The notes: generated from the letters alone by a model not told the origin. 64,000 nucleotides of DNA from Rufibacter glacialis (GCF_008271745.1 NZ_VKKZ01000010.1:711677-775676); one strand, 5' to 3'. Counted from the first letter of the stretch, positions 8,422 to 17,457 are shown. A program made the numbers and translations.

Positions 8422-8673
8422 ACCACAGTTCTTCCGTAAACCATCTTCAGAAATTGCGTACCAAGGCTGGAGAAACTAAATATATCTTTAGGTATACCTT
8501 TTGTCACCCTGAAAGATACACCTTTTGTCATCCTGAAAGGATCTTGTGGGCGAACTAGAAAACCTTTTCTGAACCACCCTTACCGTTCACTACCAAGATC
8601 TTACCAGGGGTACTATGAAACAAGCAATGCCTGTTTTGTCCCTGTTCTTAGCACCGCATGTTACTTAATACAT
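8422..8673. other. Gene-free stretch with a tandem imperfect repeat
   Basis: No coding frame is supported here. Two near-identical 24-25-bp units lie in tandem: ACCTTTTGTCACCCTGAAAG (from 8496) and ACCTTTTGTCATCCTGAAAG (from 8520). The second is followed by GATCTTGTGGGCGAACTAG. It looks like part of a dispersed intergenic repeat family. Confidence 0.55.
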
Positions 8674-8719
8674 AGCGTTTGGGGCCTGTTTTAACAGAAA
8701 CAGTCCCCAAACGCTTTTT
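8674..8719 (+). terminator. Strong terminator hairpin
   Basis: AGCGTTTGGGG (8674-8684) pairs with CCCCAAACGCT (8705-8715), extended inside by CTGTTT/AAACAG and followed by TTTTT. It terminates the inositol-lipid operon and sits between convergent genes. Confidence 0.85.
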
Positions 8720-9712
8720 CTATTCCCCGGTGAGGGCGTGTTGCTGGAACAGCTCGGTCATGGGTTCCCCGTCGCGCTGGGGAATGGGGAAGCCCAGCAG
8801 CTCTGCCATGGTGGCGGCCACGTCTGCCTGTGACCGGGCCCTGGTAGCCACCGTTCCAGGTTTCACATCGGGCCCCAGGGCCAAAAGGCTGATGTGGCGG
8901 CAGCCCTCACAATTATCTCCGTGGTTTTTGAATCGCCTGCCGGTGTGGCGCCCGTGGTCATTGGTGACCAGAAGAGTGGTGTTGCGCTGGAACCGAGGTT
9001 GTTTTTGCAGCCATTTCCAGAAATCAGCCACTAAACGGTCGCTTTGCTGAATGGCTTTGAGGTAGCCGTTCCAATCCCCTTCGTGGGCTTCTGTGTCCGG
9101 TTCGCGCAGGTTAATGAGCATCAGCTTAGGCTGGTGACGGGCCAACACCTGTTTGGCTACGCGCAGGGTGGTGGTGTCTGGGCGGTAGCCGGTGTTCAGG
9201 CCATTGACTCCGCAGTTGACGGAAGGGGCGAAGGCGGCGGCGGCTTCTGTACTGCTGGTACGGGCCAATACCTCTAGTTTGTCTTTGCTGGTAATGATCC
9301 AGGCCTTGGAGGCGGGGGCACCGGTGAACTGCCGGTAATAATGGAAGACCGAGGGAAAGTCCGGAATCTCAGTGCCGTCGTTCTCAATTTTCTGGTGGTG
9401 CCCGGTGGTCAGGGCCACATGGCCCGCCGTGGTTAGGGTTTCTCCCTGGTTAAAGAACTGCGGGTGAAAAGCCCCTTGCGGGACCAGTTCCCGGGCCATG
9501 CGCGGTACATTGGCGAGGGTTGAATCGCCCCAGGAATCCTGGTACCGTACCCCGTCTATCACCACCAGGATCACGTGTTGGGTGGCATAGGTGCGGGTAG
9601 GCTCCTGTATTTGGCTTGTAGAAATTGAATGTTGGGGGGTGGAGGACTGGCAGGCACCCAACAATACAAGGAAGAAAGTGAAGACCATACCCGCAGAAAA
9701 CCGAAGAACCAT
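8720..9712 (-). CDS. Alkaline-phosphatase-superfamily lipoprotein
   Basis: A 330-residue lipoprotein of the type I phosphodiesterase / nucleotide pyrophosphatase / sulfatase superfamily. Start chosen at ATG 9712, because the in-frame codon further upstream is TTG and adds only SYS. Lipobox LGAC at Cys 21. Metal-site motifs are ILVVIDGVRYQDSWG (Asp), TLTTAGHVALTTGHH (nucleophilic Thr region) and LLVTNDHGRHTG (Asp-His). Periplasmic hydrolysis of a phosphate or phosphonate ester is likely, with unknown substrate. It stands alone, with convergent and divergent neighbours. Confidence 0.85.
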   Translation of the reverse strand: MVLRFSAGMVFTFFLVLLGACQSSTPQHSISTSQIQEPTRTYATQHVILVVIDGVRYQDSWGDSTLANVPRMARELVPQGAFHPQFFNQGETLTTAGHVALTTGHHQKIENDGTEIPDFPSVFHYYRQFTGAPASKAWIITSKDKLEVLARTSSTEAAAAFAPSVNCGVNGLNTGYRPDTTTLRVAKQVLARHQPKLMLINLREPDTEAHEGDWNGYLKAIQQSDRLVADFWKWLQKQPRFQRNTTLLVTNDHGRHTGRRFKNHGDNCEGCRHISLLALGPDVKPGTVATRARSQADVAATMAELLGFPIPQRDGEPMTELFQQHALTGE

Positions 9713-9739
9713 AGAGTAGGACAATTGGTAGTCTGCCTA

Positions 9740-11020
9740 CTACGGATATAAGAGGTATTTGGCTCTAACTCTTTTAAAATAAGTCAATTCCTCGGCCCAT
9801 GGGGCTATAATTTCCTGGGGTGATTTGCCAGCCTGCAACTGGAGCCGGGTGGCATCAGTTTTCCAGAGACCATCCAGGCGGCTGTGCTTCCATTCCAATT
9901 GGGTAGGGTAGAGGGTTTTCAGGGCGTGCATGATATAGACCGTGGCTTTCGCCGATTCAAAGGCCTTTCTATCTGTGACAATGGCCTGGGCTCCGTAGCA
10001 GGTCTGCCCCACAAACTTAGGCGGATAGATGCGGATGCCGTCTACCACGCTGTCTGGTTTGAAGGAGGCCGCTTTGAAGGTGATGCCCGCCAGTTTGTAG
10101 CTGTTGAGTTGCTTGGCCAGCTTCTCGCCGTCTATCCAGGGCGCGCCTATAAACTCAAAAGGCTGCATGGTGCCGCGGCCCTCCGAGACATTGGTGCCTT
10201 CCAGCACGCAGGTGGCCGGGTACAGGGTGGCGGTGGTGAGGTTGATCATGTTGGGCGACGGCTTGATCCAGGGTAAGCCGGTCTGGTCAAACCACTGGCC
10301 CCGAGAATAATGGCGCATGGGCACCACCATGAGTTCGGCCTGGGGTAATTTTTTAGCGGCCCGCTCGCCATTGAACATCTTGGCCAGTTCCCCAACGGTC
10401 ATGCCATGGGTAATGGGCAGGTAATTGGGTCCGGTTACGGGCTGTTTCGCGTTTTTGCCCACGCCGCCGTCCACGTACAGGCCGGTAATGGGGTTGGGCC
10501 GGTCCAGCACAATCATCAGTTTCTTGTTTTCGGCCGCCGCTTCCATCACCGCCGTCATGGTGGCAATGTAAGTATAGTAGCGGGCGCCCACGTCCTGTAT
10601 ATCAAAGATAAGCGCGTCCACATCCTTCAGCATCTCAGGGGTGGGTTTGCGCACGTTGCCGTAGAGCGAGATCACCTTCAGGCCCGTTTTCTTGTCTACC
10701 TCGTTGGCTACATGGGTGTCGGCCTCGCCCCTGATGCCGTGCTCCGGGCTGAACAGCTTCACCACTTTCACATCTGAACGAGCATGCAGCATGTCCACCA
10801 GGTGGCTTCGGTCTGGCATGATGCCCGTGTGGTTCGTGAGAATGGCCACGCGGCGGTTCTGGATAAAGGGCAGGAACTCGGGGGAAACCAGGCGCTCAAT
10901 GCCGATAATGACCTGGTCAGTTGGGGAGGCCGCTTTCTTGGCCTGGGAAAAAGCAGGCGTTTGGGCCAGGAAAAGAAAAAAACACAGCAGAAATAGGAGC
11001 AGGGGAATGGTGGTCTTCAT
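9740..11020 (-). CDS. namZ: DUF1343 protein, NamZ-type exo-beta-N-acetylmuramidase
   Basis: A 426-residue secreted protein. The frame is open further upstream, but the ATG at 11020 gives a clean signal peptide (MKTTIPLLLFLLCFFLFLAQ) and is the likely start. The conserved blocks RRVAILTNHTGIM, LFSPEHGIRGEAD, FDIQDVGARYYTY and RPNPITG define DUF1343, whose founding member NamZ removes terminal N-acetylmuramic acid from peptidoglycan chains. The gene lies 88 bp after a GH3 NagZ-like gene on the same strand. Acting together, NagZ and NamZ would take a muropeptide chain apart one sugar at a time. Confidence 0.9.
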   Translation of the reverse strand: MKTTIPLLLFLLCFFLFLAQTPAFSQAKKAASPTDQVIIGIERLVSPEFLPFIQNRRVAILTNHTGIMPDRSHLVDMLHARSDVKVVKLFSPEHGIRGEADTHVANEVDKKTGLKVISLYGNVRKPTPEMLKDVDALIFDIQDVGARYYTYIATMTAVMEAAAENKKLMIVLDRPNPITGLYVDGGVGKNAKQPVTGPNYLPITHGMTVGELAKMFNGERAAKKLPQAELMVVPMRHYSRGQWFDQTGLPWIKPSPNMINLTTATLYPATCVLEGTNVSEGRGTMQPFEFIGAPWIDGEKLAKQLNSYKLAGITFKAASFKPDSVVDGIRIYPPKFVGQTCYGAQAIVTDRKAFESAKATVYIMHALKTLYPTQLEWKHSRLDGLWKTDATRLQLQAGKSPQEIIAPWAEELTYFKRVRAKYLLYP

Positions 11021-11070
11021 GGGGCCAAGATAGTAAAAGAAGGCTACGTTCGCTAAAGCGTGTTTACCGG

Positions 11071-11100
11071 GTACCTTTCCAAAAACAAGGGGTAAATGCC
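11071..11100 (+). repeat. Dispersed intergenic element, weak copy
   Basis: TACCTTTCCAAAAACAAGGG then GTAAATGCC, between the NamZ and NagZ genes. It keeps the T-block/A-block/GG-AAA order but is degenerate. Confidence 0.35.
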
Positions 11101-11108
11101 CTGCTTCC

Positions 11109-12914
11109 TTACAACCCGTCGCCGTACTGGAAATGGGAGTTGACGGTGACGGGCAACTTGCCCTGCGGCGTGAGGCGACCCACCAGCAGGTTGGCTGCGG
11201 CGGCCTGAACAGCCGGAAGCTGTTGGTAGCCCACCAGCAAGGCACTGGCCTCGTGCACATCTACTAGCCGGTTCAGGGTGTAGGGGTTGTCAAACAGCAC
11301 CACCACACTCCGTTTCTTCCGGATGAGCTCATTTACCAGCGCCCGTTCCTCAGGTGAGAAGCCCAGGTTGTTGCTGGGCCTGATGCTGGGCCCGTAAATG
11401 CTGATCAAGAGTAGGTCATAGTCCAGCAATTCCTTGCGGAGCTTCTCCAGGTCTTTCTTGGTGGTTCTGCGGGGCAGAAAGAAATCAGTGGTGGTCAGGT
11501 GCGCTTTGATCTTCTGCTGGAAGAACGTGCTTCTCTGGCTACCCACGGCCAGGCTGGCGATCTTACGGCGCTTTTTGTTTTCCAGGGGAAGAAGCTTGCG
11601 CTTGTTCTGGAGCAGGGTCAGGGAACCTTCGGCCAGGCGGCGCAGCATCTCATGGGCGTGCGGGGCGTGCAGGTCCTGGTAGAGGCTGTCTATTTTGATG
11701 GGCTGGTACTTGTTCAGACCTACCCAGTATTTGGCGGCCAGCACTTTCCTGCACCGGCGGTCAATCTCTTTCTGGCTTAACCGGCCCTGCCTGATGGCGG
11801 CTTTGATGGCCTCCAGGGCTTTGGGGACGCTGACCAGACGCTCCAGCACATCATTGCCTGCCTCCAGGGCCATGACTTCGGCCTCGCCGGGGGCGAAGTA
11901 CTTGGTCACGCCTTTCATGACCATGGCATCGGTGAAGATGAGGCCAGAATACCGGAACTCGTTTTTCAGGATGCCCGTGACAATGGGTTTGGACAAGGTG
12001 GCGGGTAGGTTGGCCGTGGAATCCAGTTTGGGCAGGTGGATGTGCCCTACCATGATGCCGCCCACGCCGCTTTGGATCAAGTGCCGAAAAGGGTGCAGTT
12101 CCAGCGAATCCAGTCGTTCGCGGCCATACGGGATCACCGGCAGGTCATAATGCGAGTCTACCTCAGTGTCACCGTGGCCGGGAAAGTGTTTGGCCACGGC
12201 AATGATGCCGTTGTCTTGCATGCCCATCATCTGGGCCAGGCTCTTGGAGCTGACATCATCCTTGTTCTCCCCGAAGGCGCGGTAACTGATGATGGGGTTC
12301 TTGGGGTTGTTGTTCACGTCTACCACCGGCGCGAAGTTCACGTGCATGCCCAGCCTTCTGAACTCAAAGGCCATTTCGGCGCCCATCTGGTAAATGAGGC
12401 TGTCATTATTGATGGCGCCCAACAGCATGGGCAAGGGGTATTGCATGGCGCTGTCCATGCGCATGCCAATGCCGTTCTCGGCGTCCATGCCAATCCAGAG
12501 CGGGATCTTGGAGGCCGCCTGCAGCCGGTTCGTCATCTTGGCCTGGCGCACCGGCCCGCCCTGGAAGAAAATAAGTCCGCCCACCTTGTAGCGCTTGATG
12601 AGCAGCTTCACATCTTCCTCGTGTTGCGGTCCCTGATTAGAGAACACCTCAATCATCATGAGTTGCGTGATGCGCTCATCTGGGGTCATGCGCCGGAAAA
12701 CGGAGTCTACCCATTTGTTTTTGCGGTTGAGGGCGGTGATAAGGGCATTGGGGTATTTGATGGTGTCTTCGGGGGCAATGGGCTGGGGCTTGAAAACCAC
12801 CGTGTCTTCTTCGTGCGGGTTTTTCTTTTTACACGCCGAAAACGTGAGACAGGCCAGAAGCCCCGTGAGCAGACAAAGGAAAAGCGCAGGTTTTATTGAG
12901 GAAGTTGATACCAT
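11109..12914 (-). CDS. nagZ: GH3 family beta-N-acetylglucosaminidase (NagZ type) lipoprotein
   Basis: A 601-residue glycosidase. Start chosen at ATG 12914, which gives a lipoprotein signal with lipobox FSAC (Cys 28); an ATG nine codons upstream is possible. The catalytic signatures are KHFPGHGDTEVDSHYDLPVI (the NagZ His/Asp acid-base loop) and IFTDAMVMKGV (nucleophilic Asp). Residues from about 420 form the C-terminal GH3 domain seen in Bacteroidota NagZ proteins; there is no fused beta-lactamase domain. It is co-directional with namZ downstream, which points to peptidoglycan turnover in the periplasm. Confidence 0.9.
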   Translation of the reverse strand: MVSTSSIKPALFLCLLTGLLACLTFSACKKKNPHEEDTVVFKPQPIAPEDTIKYPNALITALNRKNKWVDSVFRRMTPDERITQLMMIEVFSNQGPQHEEDVKLLIKRYKVGGLIFFQGGPVRQAKMTNRLQAASKIPLWIGMDAENGIGMRMDSAMQYPLPMLLGAINNDSLIYQMGAEMAFEFRRLGMHVNFAPVVDVNNNPKNPIISYRAFGENKDDVSSKSLAQMMGMQDNGIIAVAKHFPGHGDTEVDSHYDLPVIPYGRERLDSLELHPFRHLIQSGVGGIMVGHIHLPKLDSTANLPATLSKPIVTGILKNEFRYSGLIFTDAMVMKGVTKYFAPGEAEVMALEAGNDVLERLVSVPKALEAIKAAIRQGRLSQKEIDRRCRKVLAAKYWVGLNKYQPIKIDSLYQDLHAPHAHEMLRRLAEGSLTLLQNKRKLLPLENKKRRKIASLAVGSQRSTFFQQKIKAHLTTTDFFLPRRTTKKDLEKLRKELLDYDLLLISIYGPSIRPSNNLGFSPEERALVNELIRKKRSVVVLFDNPYTLNRLVDVHEASALLVGYQQLPAVQAAAANLLVGRLTPQGKLPVTVNSHFQYGDGL

Positions 12915-13113
12915 AAGAAGCAAGCAAGATACTACACCCATAGGGGAGGAATCTCCTCCGCAGAAGAGCCCTTGGAAAGCCTTTACCTTACGGCGGAAAA
13001 AGCGCGAGGGTTAATCCTGCGGCTGCGCAGTATTTGAGGAAGCGGCAACTACCGGGTAAAAGCGGTTGATCGCAGGGTACATCCATACACTTTCCTATTT
13101 CCTGCTTCCGTTT

Positions 13114-13146
13114 TAGGCGGGTTTTCGCCAAAACAGCCAGAAAAAA
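13114..13146. repeat. Dispersed intergenic element, copy readable in both directions
   Basis: GGCGGGTTTTCGCC then AAAACAGCCAGAAAAAA fits the consensus on the plus strand. TTTTAGGCGGGTTTTCGCC read backwards also fits, so orientation is ambiguous here. Confidence 0.45.
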
Positions 13147-13149
13147 GAA

Positions 13150-13185
13150 ACCACCGTGACCAGGTATTGCTCTGGCGACGGTGGT
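13150..13185 (-). terminator. Terminator for the dienelactone hydrolase gene
   Basis: ACCACCGT (13150-13157) pairs with ACGGTGGT (13178-13185), with an inner CCAG/CTGG stem. The minus-strand transcript then runs into TTTCTTTTTT. It lies about 200 bp past the stop codon. Confidence 0.7.
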
Positions 13186-13387
13186 GTGATGTAATGAATA
13201 AATGGTTCTCTTAAAGGATAGGTGGCTGCGCCCGTAAAGCAAACGGAGCTTTGAAAAGGGGTCTGAAAAGCTCCGGTACCAGTTAAAAAGGGAAGTCTTT
13301 TGCCTGCCGGGCGTGGAGTCAAACCAGAGGGGCAATGGGTGCCAATCCAAAGTGCAAAGTTGGCTGTTGCCTTGGCCCGTTTTCAAG

Positions 13388-14176
13388 CTATTTTTTGAAA
13401 ATCTCCGCGAAAAACAGTTTCATGGCTTCCCAGGAGCGGCGGTCGGCGGCGGCGTGGTAGGCTGCCCCTTGTTTGGGGTCTTCCCCGGCTTCTGGGTTGG
13501 TGAAGGCATGAACGGCCCCGCTGTAGGCAATGAACTGGTAATCTACCTGCGCCTCGTTCATCTCCTTGAAAAACGCGTCTACCTCGGTTTGGGGCACAAA
13601 AGGGTCAATGGCGCCGTGGGCCACCAATACTTTGGCTTTGATTTTCTGGGCATCGGCGGGGGAAGGGGTGGCCAGGCCTCCGTGGAAACTCACCACGCCC
13701 GCTACCTCCGCACCGCTGCGGGCCAGTTCCAGCACCGTGGTTCCGCCAAAGCAGTACCCAATGGCCGCCACCCTGGCTGCGTCTACGTTGGGTTGCTTTT
13801 TCACCTGGGCTAGGGCAGCGTTCACGCGCTGGCGCAGCAAAGGCACGTTGTTCTTGTATTTTCCGGCTTCGGCCCCAGATTCCTGCGCGGTTTTGGGTCT
13901 TACTCCTTTGCCGTAAATATCTGCCGCGAAGGCCACGTATCCCATTCTGGCTAGTTGGTCACAGCGTTTTCTGGTGTAGTCGCTGAGGCCGTTCCATTCA
14001 TGTACCACCAGAACCGCCGGTAGTTTGCCTTTGCGGGAAGGGTCATAGGCCATATAGCCTTCTAAGGTAGTATTGCCTTCTTTGTATTCTACCACCTGGG
14101 TTTTGATCTGTTGGGCCGAAGCCGCCAGCGCCATCATGGCCAGCAGGAAGACTATGGTGAAGGAAAGCTTTTTCAT
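13388..14176 (-). CDS. Secreted dienelactone hydrolase family protein
   Basis: A 262-residue alpha/beta hydrolase with a cleavable signal peptide (MKKLSFTIVFLLAMMALAAS). The catalytic triad motifs are visible: the Cys nucleophile in GYCFGGT, the Asp in AHGAIDPFVP and the His in AVHAFTNPEAG. Family members hydrolyse lactones or esters, and this one would act in the periplasm. No aromatic-degradation genes are nearby, so the dienelactone substrate of the family name should not be assumed. Confidence 0.9.
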   Translation of the reverse strand: MKKLSFTIVFLLAMMALAASAQQIKTQVVEYKEGNTTLEGYMAYDPSRKGKLPAVLVVHEWNGLSDYTRKRCDQLARMGYVAFAADIYGKGVRPKTAQESGAEAGKYKNNVPLLRQRVNAALAQVKKQPNVDAARVAAIGYCFGGTTVLELARSGAEVAGVVSFHGGLATPSPADAQKIKAKVLVAHGAIDPFVPQTEVDAFFKEMNEAQVDYQFIAYSGAVHAFTNPEAGEDPKQGAAYHAAADRRSWEAMKLFFAEIFKK

Positions 14177-14319
14177 AGGACACTAGGGGTTAAGGTGAGG
14201 CAGGCATGCTCTGTATTGAAAACCGAAAGGAAAGAGAAGCCCAAGCATCCGGCAAGGGCCAATCCGCCGGAGGCAAGCCAGGGCTAAAACCCATCCGGTG
14301 CGGGATTGTTCTAAGGGTT

Positions 14320-14355
14320 GCGCCTGTTTTTTGGAAATACAGGTAGGAAAAAGCC
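14320..14355 (+). repeat. Dispersed intergenic element
   Basis: GCGCCTGTTTTTTGGAAATA then CAGGTAGGAAAAAGCC. It keeps the GCCTGTTTT head and GG-n-AAAAA tail and lies between two minus-strand genes. Confidence 0.5.
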
Positions 14356-14370
14356 TCAGCAGGCTCTTCT

Positions 14371-15198
14371 TTAAAATTGAAGGGCGGCAGCCACGCCGGT
14401 TTGCCCGTTCTGCCAGACAGGAGTCACGATCCAGCTCTTTCGGGTGATTCCTTTTTTGATGCGATGGTATCCCCAATAAGTAGCCTTGCCCGTCAGGTAC
14501 CCTACCGCGGCGCCGGCCAACACATCAGAAGCCCAGTGCTTGTTGTCATTGATGCGGGAAAGGCCCACCAGCGTGGCTACCCCATACGCGGCCTGCGGAA
14601 TCCAGCGGTGGTCATGGTACACCGAGGCAATGGCCGTGGCGGCAGCAAAGGCGTTAGAGGTGTGCGAAGAGGGGAAGGAGGTGTTTTTGCCGTCGCCGTT
14701 GGCGCCCTCAAACAGGTGGCTGTCATTGGTGTTGGAGGGACGGTGCCGCTGGAAGCTTTTCTTCAGCTTGTCGGTGAGCAGGGCGTTCAGGTAAAAGCTG
14801 CTCAGGCCCACCACAGCCGCTTCCTTCATTTTAGGGCGTTTGGCAAACGCACCTACCGCAAAAAGGGTAGCAAAGGTGGCATGGATGGGAACGGCCGTAC
14901 CCAATGGTTGCAGCACTTTGGCAGAGTTATCAGTAAAAGGGCTCCTATTCTGCTGAGATAAAAAATGTACTGGCCGGTCATACCTATTGTAAGCCGTGAT
15001 AAACAAGCCGGTTGCCAGCAGCACCCCCGAAGATTTCAAAATGACTCTCTGGTGCTTCTTGATCCAAGAGGGAGCCGGGGGCGTGAACTGGAAAGAGGTG
15101 TCTTGTGACACAGATAATGTGTCTGGATTTGCCTTGGCCGGAGACCCAGGGAGGGTGATCATATAAAACAATACCACAGAGAGCAGTGTTGCACGCAT
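14371..15198 (-). CDS. PAP2-family phosphatase
   Basis: A 275-residue protein with an N-terminal signal or anchor and the three PAP2 motifs: KKSFQRHRP (K-x6-RP), SFPSSHTSNA (PSGH type) and SRINDNKHWASDVLAGA (SR-x5-H-x3-D). Together they form the vanadium-haloperoxidase-like phosphatase site. Family substrates include phosphatidic acid, phosphatidylglycerol phosphate and undecaprenyl diphosphate. It could supply the missing phosphatase for the inositol-lipid cluster about 6 kb away, but nothing in the sequence demands that. Confidence 0.9.
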   Translation of the reverse strand: MRATLLSVVLFYMITLPGSPAKANPDTLSVSQDTSFQFTPPAPSWIKKHQRVILKSSGVLLATGLFITAYNRYDRPVHFLSQQNRSPFTDNSAKVLQPLGTAVPIHATFATLFAVGAFAKRPKMKEAAVVGLSSFYLNALLTDKLKKSFQRHRPSNTNDSHLFEGANGDGKNTSFPSSHTSNAFAAATAIASVYHDHRWIPQAAYGVATLVGLSRINDNKHWASDVLAGAAVGYLTGKATYWGYHRIKKGITRKSWIVTPVWQNGQTGVAAALQF

Positions 15199-15360
15199 AC
15201 GAGGTTGTCAATCAGGTGGATAGGAGACTTGGTAATCCCATTTTGCTTTTAAAAGTTTCAGCAAACCTGAAAAAAGTCTGAAGCAGGAGTGTGGCTGGTT
15301 CATAGGGTGCTGGAAGGAGTAAGTTGTTGGTAGATAGAATAGAAATGGTTTCAGTTAAAA

Positions 15361-15397
15361 CACAGCGGGCTCCTCTTTCTGAGAGGAGCCCGCTGTG
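15361..15397 (-). terminator. Strong terminator of the DUF2059 gene
   Basis: A perfect 16-bp stem, CACAGCGGGCTCCTCT (15361-15376) with AGAGGAGCCCGCTGTG (15382-15397), and a 5-nt loop. The minus-strand transcript continues with TTTTAAC. Confidence 0.9.
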
Positions 15398-15418
15398 CGT
15401 CAACAAGAGAAGGTATGG

Positions 15419-15877
15419 TTAGTTGTCCCCTTGCATTTTCTTCTGGATGGCCTGTTGCAGTTCCATCATGTGGGGTTCTACCTTTGACTGCCCAATCTGG
15501 GCGCTCTTCATGGTGATGATAGACTGTTTCTGGGCCAGTTTCTTACCGGTGGGCGTTAAATAGAAAGCGTTCATGTCCTTGAGCTCTTTCTCGGTGAACT
15601 CGTCCATGTACAGCTTGATGAGATCCCCTTTCACGGCATCCCAGTTCATGTATTTAGAGAAGAAGGACCGCACCTCCACTTCGGCCGCTTTCATGGCCGG
15701 TACCTGTTCCATCTGCATGGTGAGCATCTGTTGCAGGTTGTCATCAATGGTTTTGGGGCTGCCCATGGTCAGGAGCAGTGTTTCGGCGGCTTTGTAATGG
15801 CTGCTCTGGGCCTGTGCCATGGCACTGCCTGCTGAAACCACCAGCAGAAACACCCAAAGAGAAAGGACTTTTTTCAT
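15419..15877 (-). CDS. DUF2059 secreted protein
   Basis: A 152-residue protein with a signal peptide ending at AMA-QAQ (about residue 21). The mature part is helical, with the DUF2059-like pattern YKAAETLLLTMGSPKTIDDN and then FTEKELKDMNAFYLTPTGKK, the most conserved segment of that domain. Its molecular role is unknown. It is a single-gene unit with a strong terminator immediately after the stop. Confidence 0.85.
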   Translation of the reverse strand: MKKVLSLWVFLLVVSAGSAMAQAQSSHYKAAETLLLTMGSPKTIDDNLQQMLTMQMEQVPAMKAAEVEVRSFFSKYMNWDAVKGDLIKLYMDEFTEKELKDMNAFYLTPTGKKLAQKQSIITMKSAQIGQSKVEPHMMELQQAIQKKMQGDN

Positions 15878-16037
15878 TTTAGAAGATTAAGTAGACTTCT
15901 AATTACGTAATGAGCCGCAGAATAACCAGCAGGCCTCGGAATTTATTTTGGCATATGGGCATGAGTCAACCACCAGGGACAGGCTGCGTACCACACAGGA
16001 AAAGAGAGCAAACCCATTCCGTTTTTAACCTCCTTCT

Positions 16038-16586
16038 ATGAAAATAACCAAGAAAGAAACCGCCTACCAAGGGTATTACCGGTTGCAGGTATTCACCGTG
16101 CAAGACAAAGGAAACGAGTTTGAGCGCGAGGTTTTCCAGACCGGACAGGCAGCAGCAGCCCTGGTGTATGACACCAAAAAGAAAAAATTCATTCTGGCCA
16201 GGCAGTTCCGGCCGGCCGTAGAGCAGGAAATGGTAGAAGCCGTAGCCGGTATGCTGGACAGCGCCGATGAAAAACCTGAGGCCGCCATTACCCGGGAAAT
16301 AGAGGAAGAGATAGGCTACGCGGTAGACAAACTGGAGCGCCTGTATGAATTCTATCCTTCGCCTGGGGCCTTCTCAGAGAAGATCTACCTGTTCTATGCC
16401 GAGGTAAGCAAGAAAACGGGCGAAGGCGGTGGCAAAGATGATGAGAACGAAGACATCTCCACGCTGGAACTCACCGCCGAGGAACTGGTGAAACAACCGC
16501 TCTCAGACGGGAAAACCATTTTGGCTGTTGAGTGGGCAAAGGCCAACCTGCTGCCAAAACTAAAGGAAAAGAAGTCCGCCAAATAA
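16038..16586 (+). CDS. Nudix hydrolase, NudK/NudF-like
   Basis: A 182-residue Nudix enzyme that cleaves nucleoside diphosphate-linked substrates. The Nudix box lies in the segment GMLDSADEKPEAAITREIEE-EIGY, with the Glu cluster that binds Mg2+. Its first spacer is one residue longer than the textbook GX5EX7REUXEEXGU, but the segment AVAGMLDSADEKPE and the following YEFYPSPGAFSEKIYLFYAE resemble GDP-mannose and ADP-ribose pyrophosphatases. The Pro-Gly of SPGAFSE is typical of that subgroup. Substrate choice cannot be settled by motif. Confidence 0.88.
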   Translation: MKITKKETAYQGYYRLQVFTVQDKGNEFEREVFQTGQAAAALVYDTKKKKFILARQFRPAVEQEMVEAVAGMLDSADEKPEAAITREIEEEIGYAVDKLERLYEFYPSPGAFSEKIYLFYAEVSKKTGEGGGKDDENEDISTLELTAEELVKQPLSDGKTILAVEWAKANLLPKLKEKKSAK

Positions 16587-16699
16587 CGCGGAACAGGGCC
16601 GGCAGAACCCTAAAAATGGAGGGTGAATTAACTCTGCCGCCCTACTCCCGTAAACAAGTACTCACGTTTTAGTTCACTAACCTATAACCTGACCATACT

Positions 16700-17248
16700 A
16701 TGGAAGAGCAAAATAAGAACCAAGGCACGCCGCAGCAAGAAGGAACTGGCACCAACAACAGCCAGGACGGAAACCAGGGCGGAGGCACTTTCGCGGACCA
16801 TAATTACGGAACCAAGGCCGAAGGCGGCAACACCGCCAACTATGACGCCGACGGGGACTTAGACATAAATGATGCCGGGGGAAACCTTGACAAGGGCCAG
16901 GCGCATGATGACAAAAACGGCGGCCAGGATGTACTGGGCCGCCAGGGCGGAGGCTACGGCGAAGCCCAAGGCATGGGTAAAGTCCCTTCCGGGGATAAGA
17001 ACCAGGCCAAGCATGATGCCGAGAGCGACAAAGACACCGGCTACGGCACCCACGCCGGCGGCTTAGGCGACAGCCACAGCGGCTTCAAAGGCAACCACAA
17101 CGGCAATGACGGTACCGGCGGCGGACGCAGCAGCGGACACGCAGGGCACGGCGGAGACCCGGATGATGAGAAGTATTCACCCAACAAAGGCGGCAAAGAC
17201 CAGAACAATGACCCAGACGTAGCTGGCCGCGGAGCCAGAAACAACTAA
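16700..17248 (+). CDS. Gly/Asn/Asp-rich hydrophilic protein
   Basis: A 182-residue protein with no hydrophobic core, no signal peptide and a composition dominated by Gly, Asn, Asp, Lys and Gln (for example GGNTANYDADGDLDINDAGG). It is probably disordered from end to end, like bacterial hydrophilins and other stress proteins. The start codon, a strong downstream terminator and no competing frame support a real gene. It sits between a Nudix hydrolase and the LigD gene. No family was recognised; a desiccation or stress role is inference. Confidence 0.7.
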   Translation: MEEQNKNQGTPQQEGTGTNNSQDGNQGGGTFADHNYGTKAEGGNTANYDADGDLDINDAGGNLDKGQAHDDKNGGQDVLGRQGGGYGEAQGMGKVPSGDKNQAKHDAESDKDTGYGTHAGGLGDSHSGFKGNHNGNDGTGGGRSSGHAGHGGDPDDEKYSPNKGGKDQNNDPDVAGRGARNN

Positions 17249-17267
17249 GGTATAGTTTACAGAACGG

Positions 17268-17304
17268 AAAGGCCTATCTCTGAAAGAGGTAGGCCTTTTT
17301 TGTT
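17268..17304 (+). terminator. Terminator after the hydrophilic-protein gene
   Basis: AAAGGCCTA (17268-17276) pairs with TAGGCCTTT (17290-17298), then TTTGTTTT. Confidence 0.85.
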
Positions 17305-17457
17305 TTATGGCCATTCCCTCAAAAGTAGCCGCCAAACCACCTGCCAGAGAACAGCGAAAAAAGGAAACATCCGTAAGAGGAGAAGACACGCGCGCTGTCA
17401 GGCAAGGCCAGAGCCAGCGCGTGTCAGGAACTACGTGAAGACAATAAATGCAGCTCT

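Larger units (their letters stand above)
12915..13387. other. Gene-free stretch of about 470 bp
   Basis: No supported gene. It holds the NagZ upstream region, one copy of the dispersed element (13114-13146) and a minus-strand terminator (13150-13185) for the dienelactone hydrolase. Confidence 0.6.
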
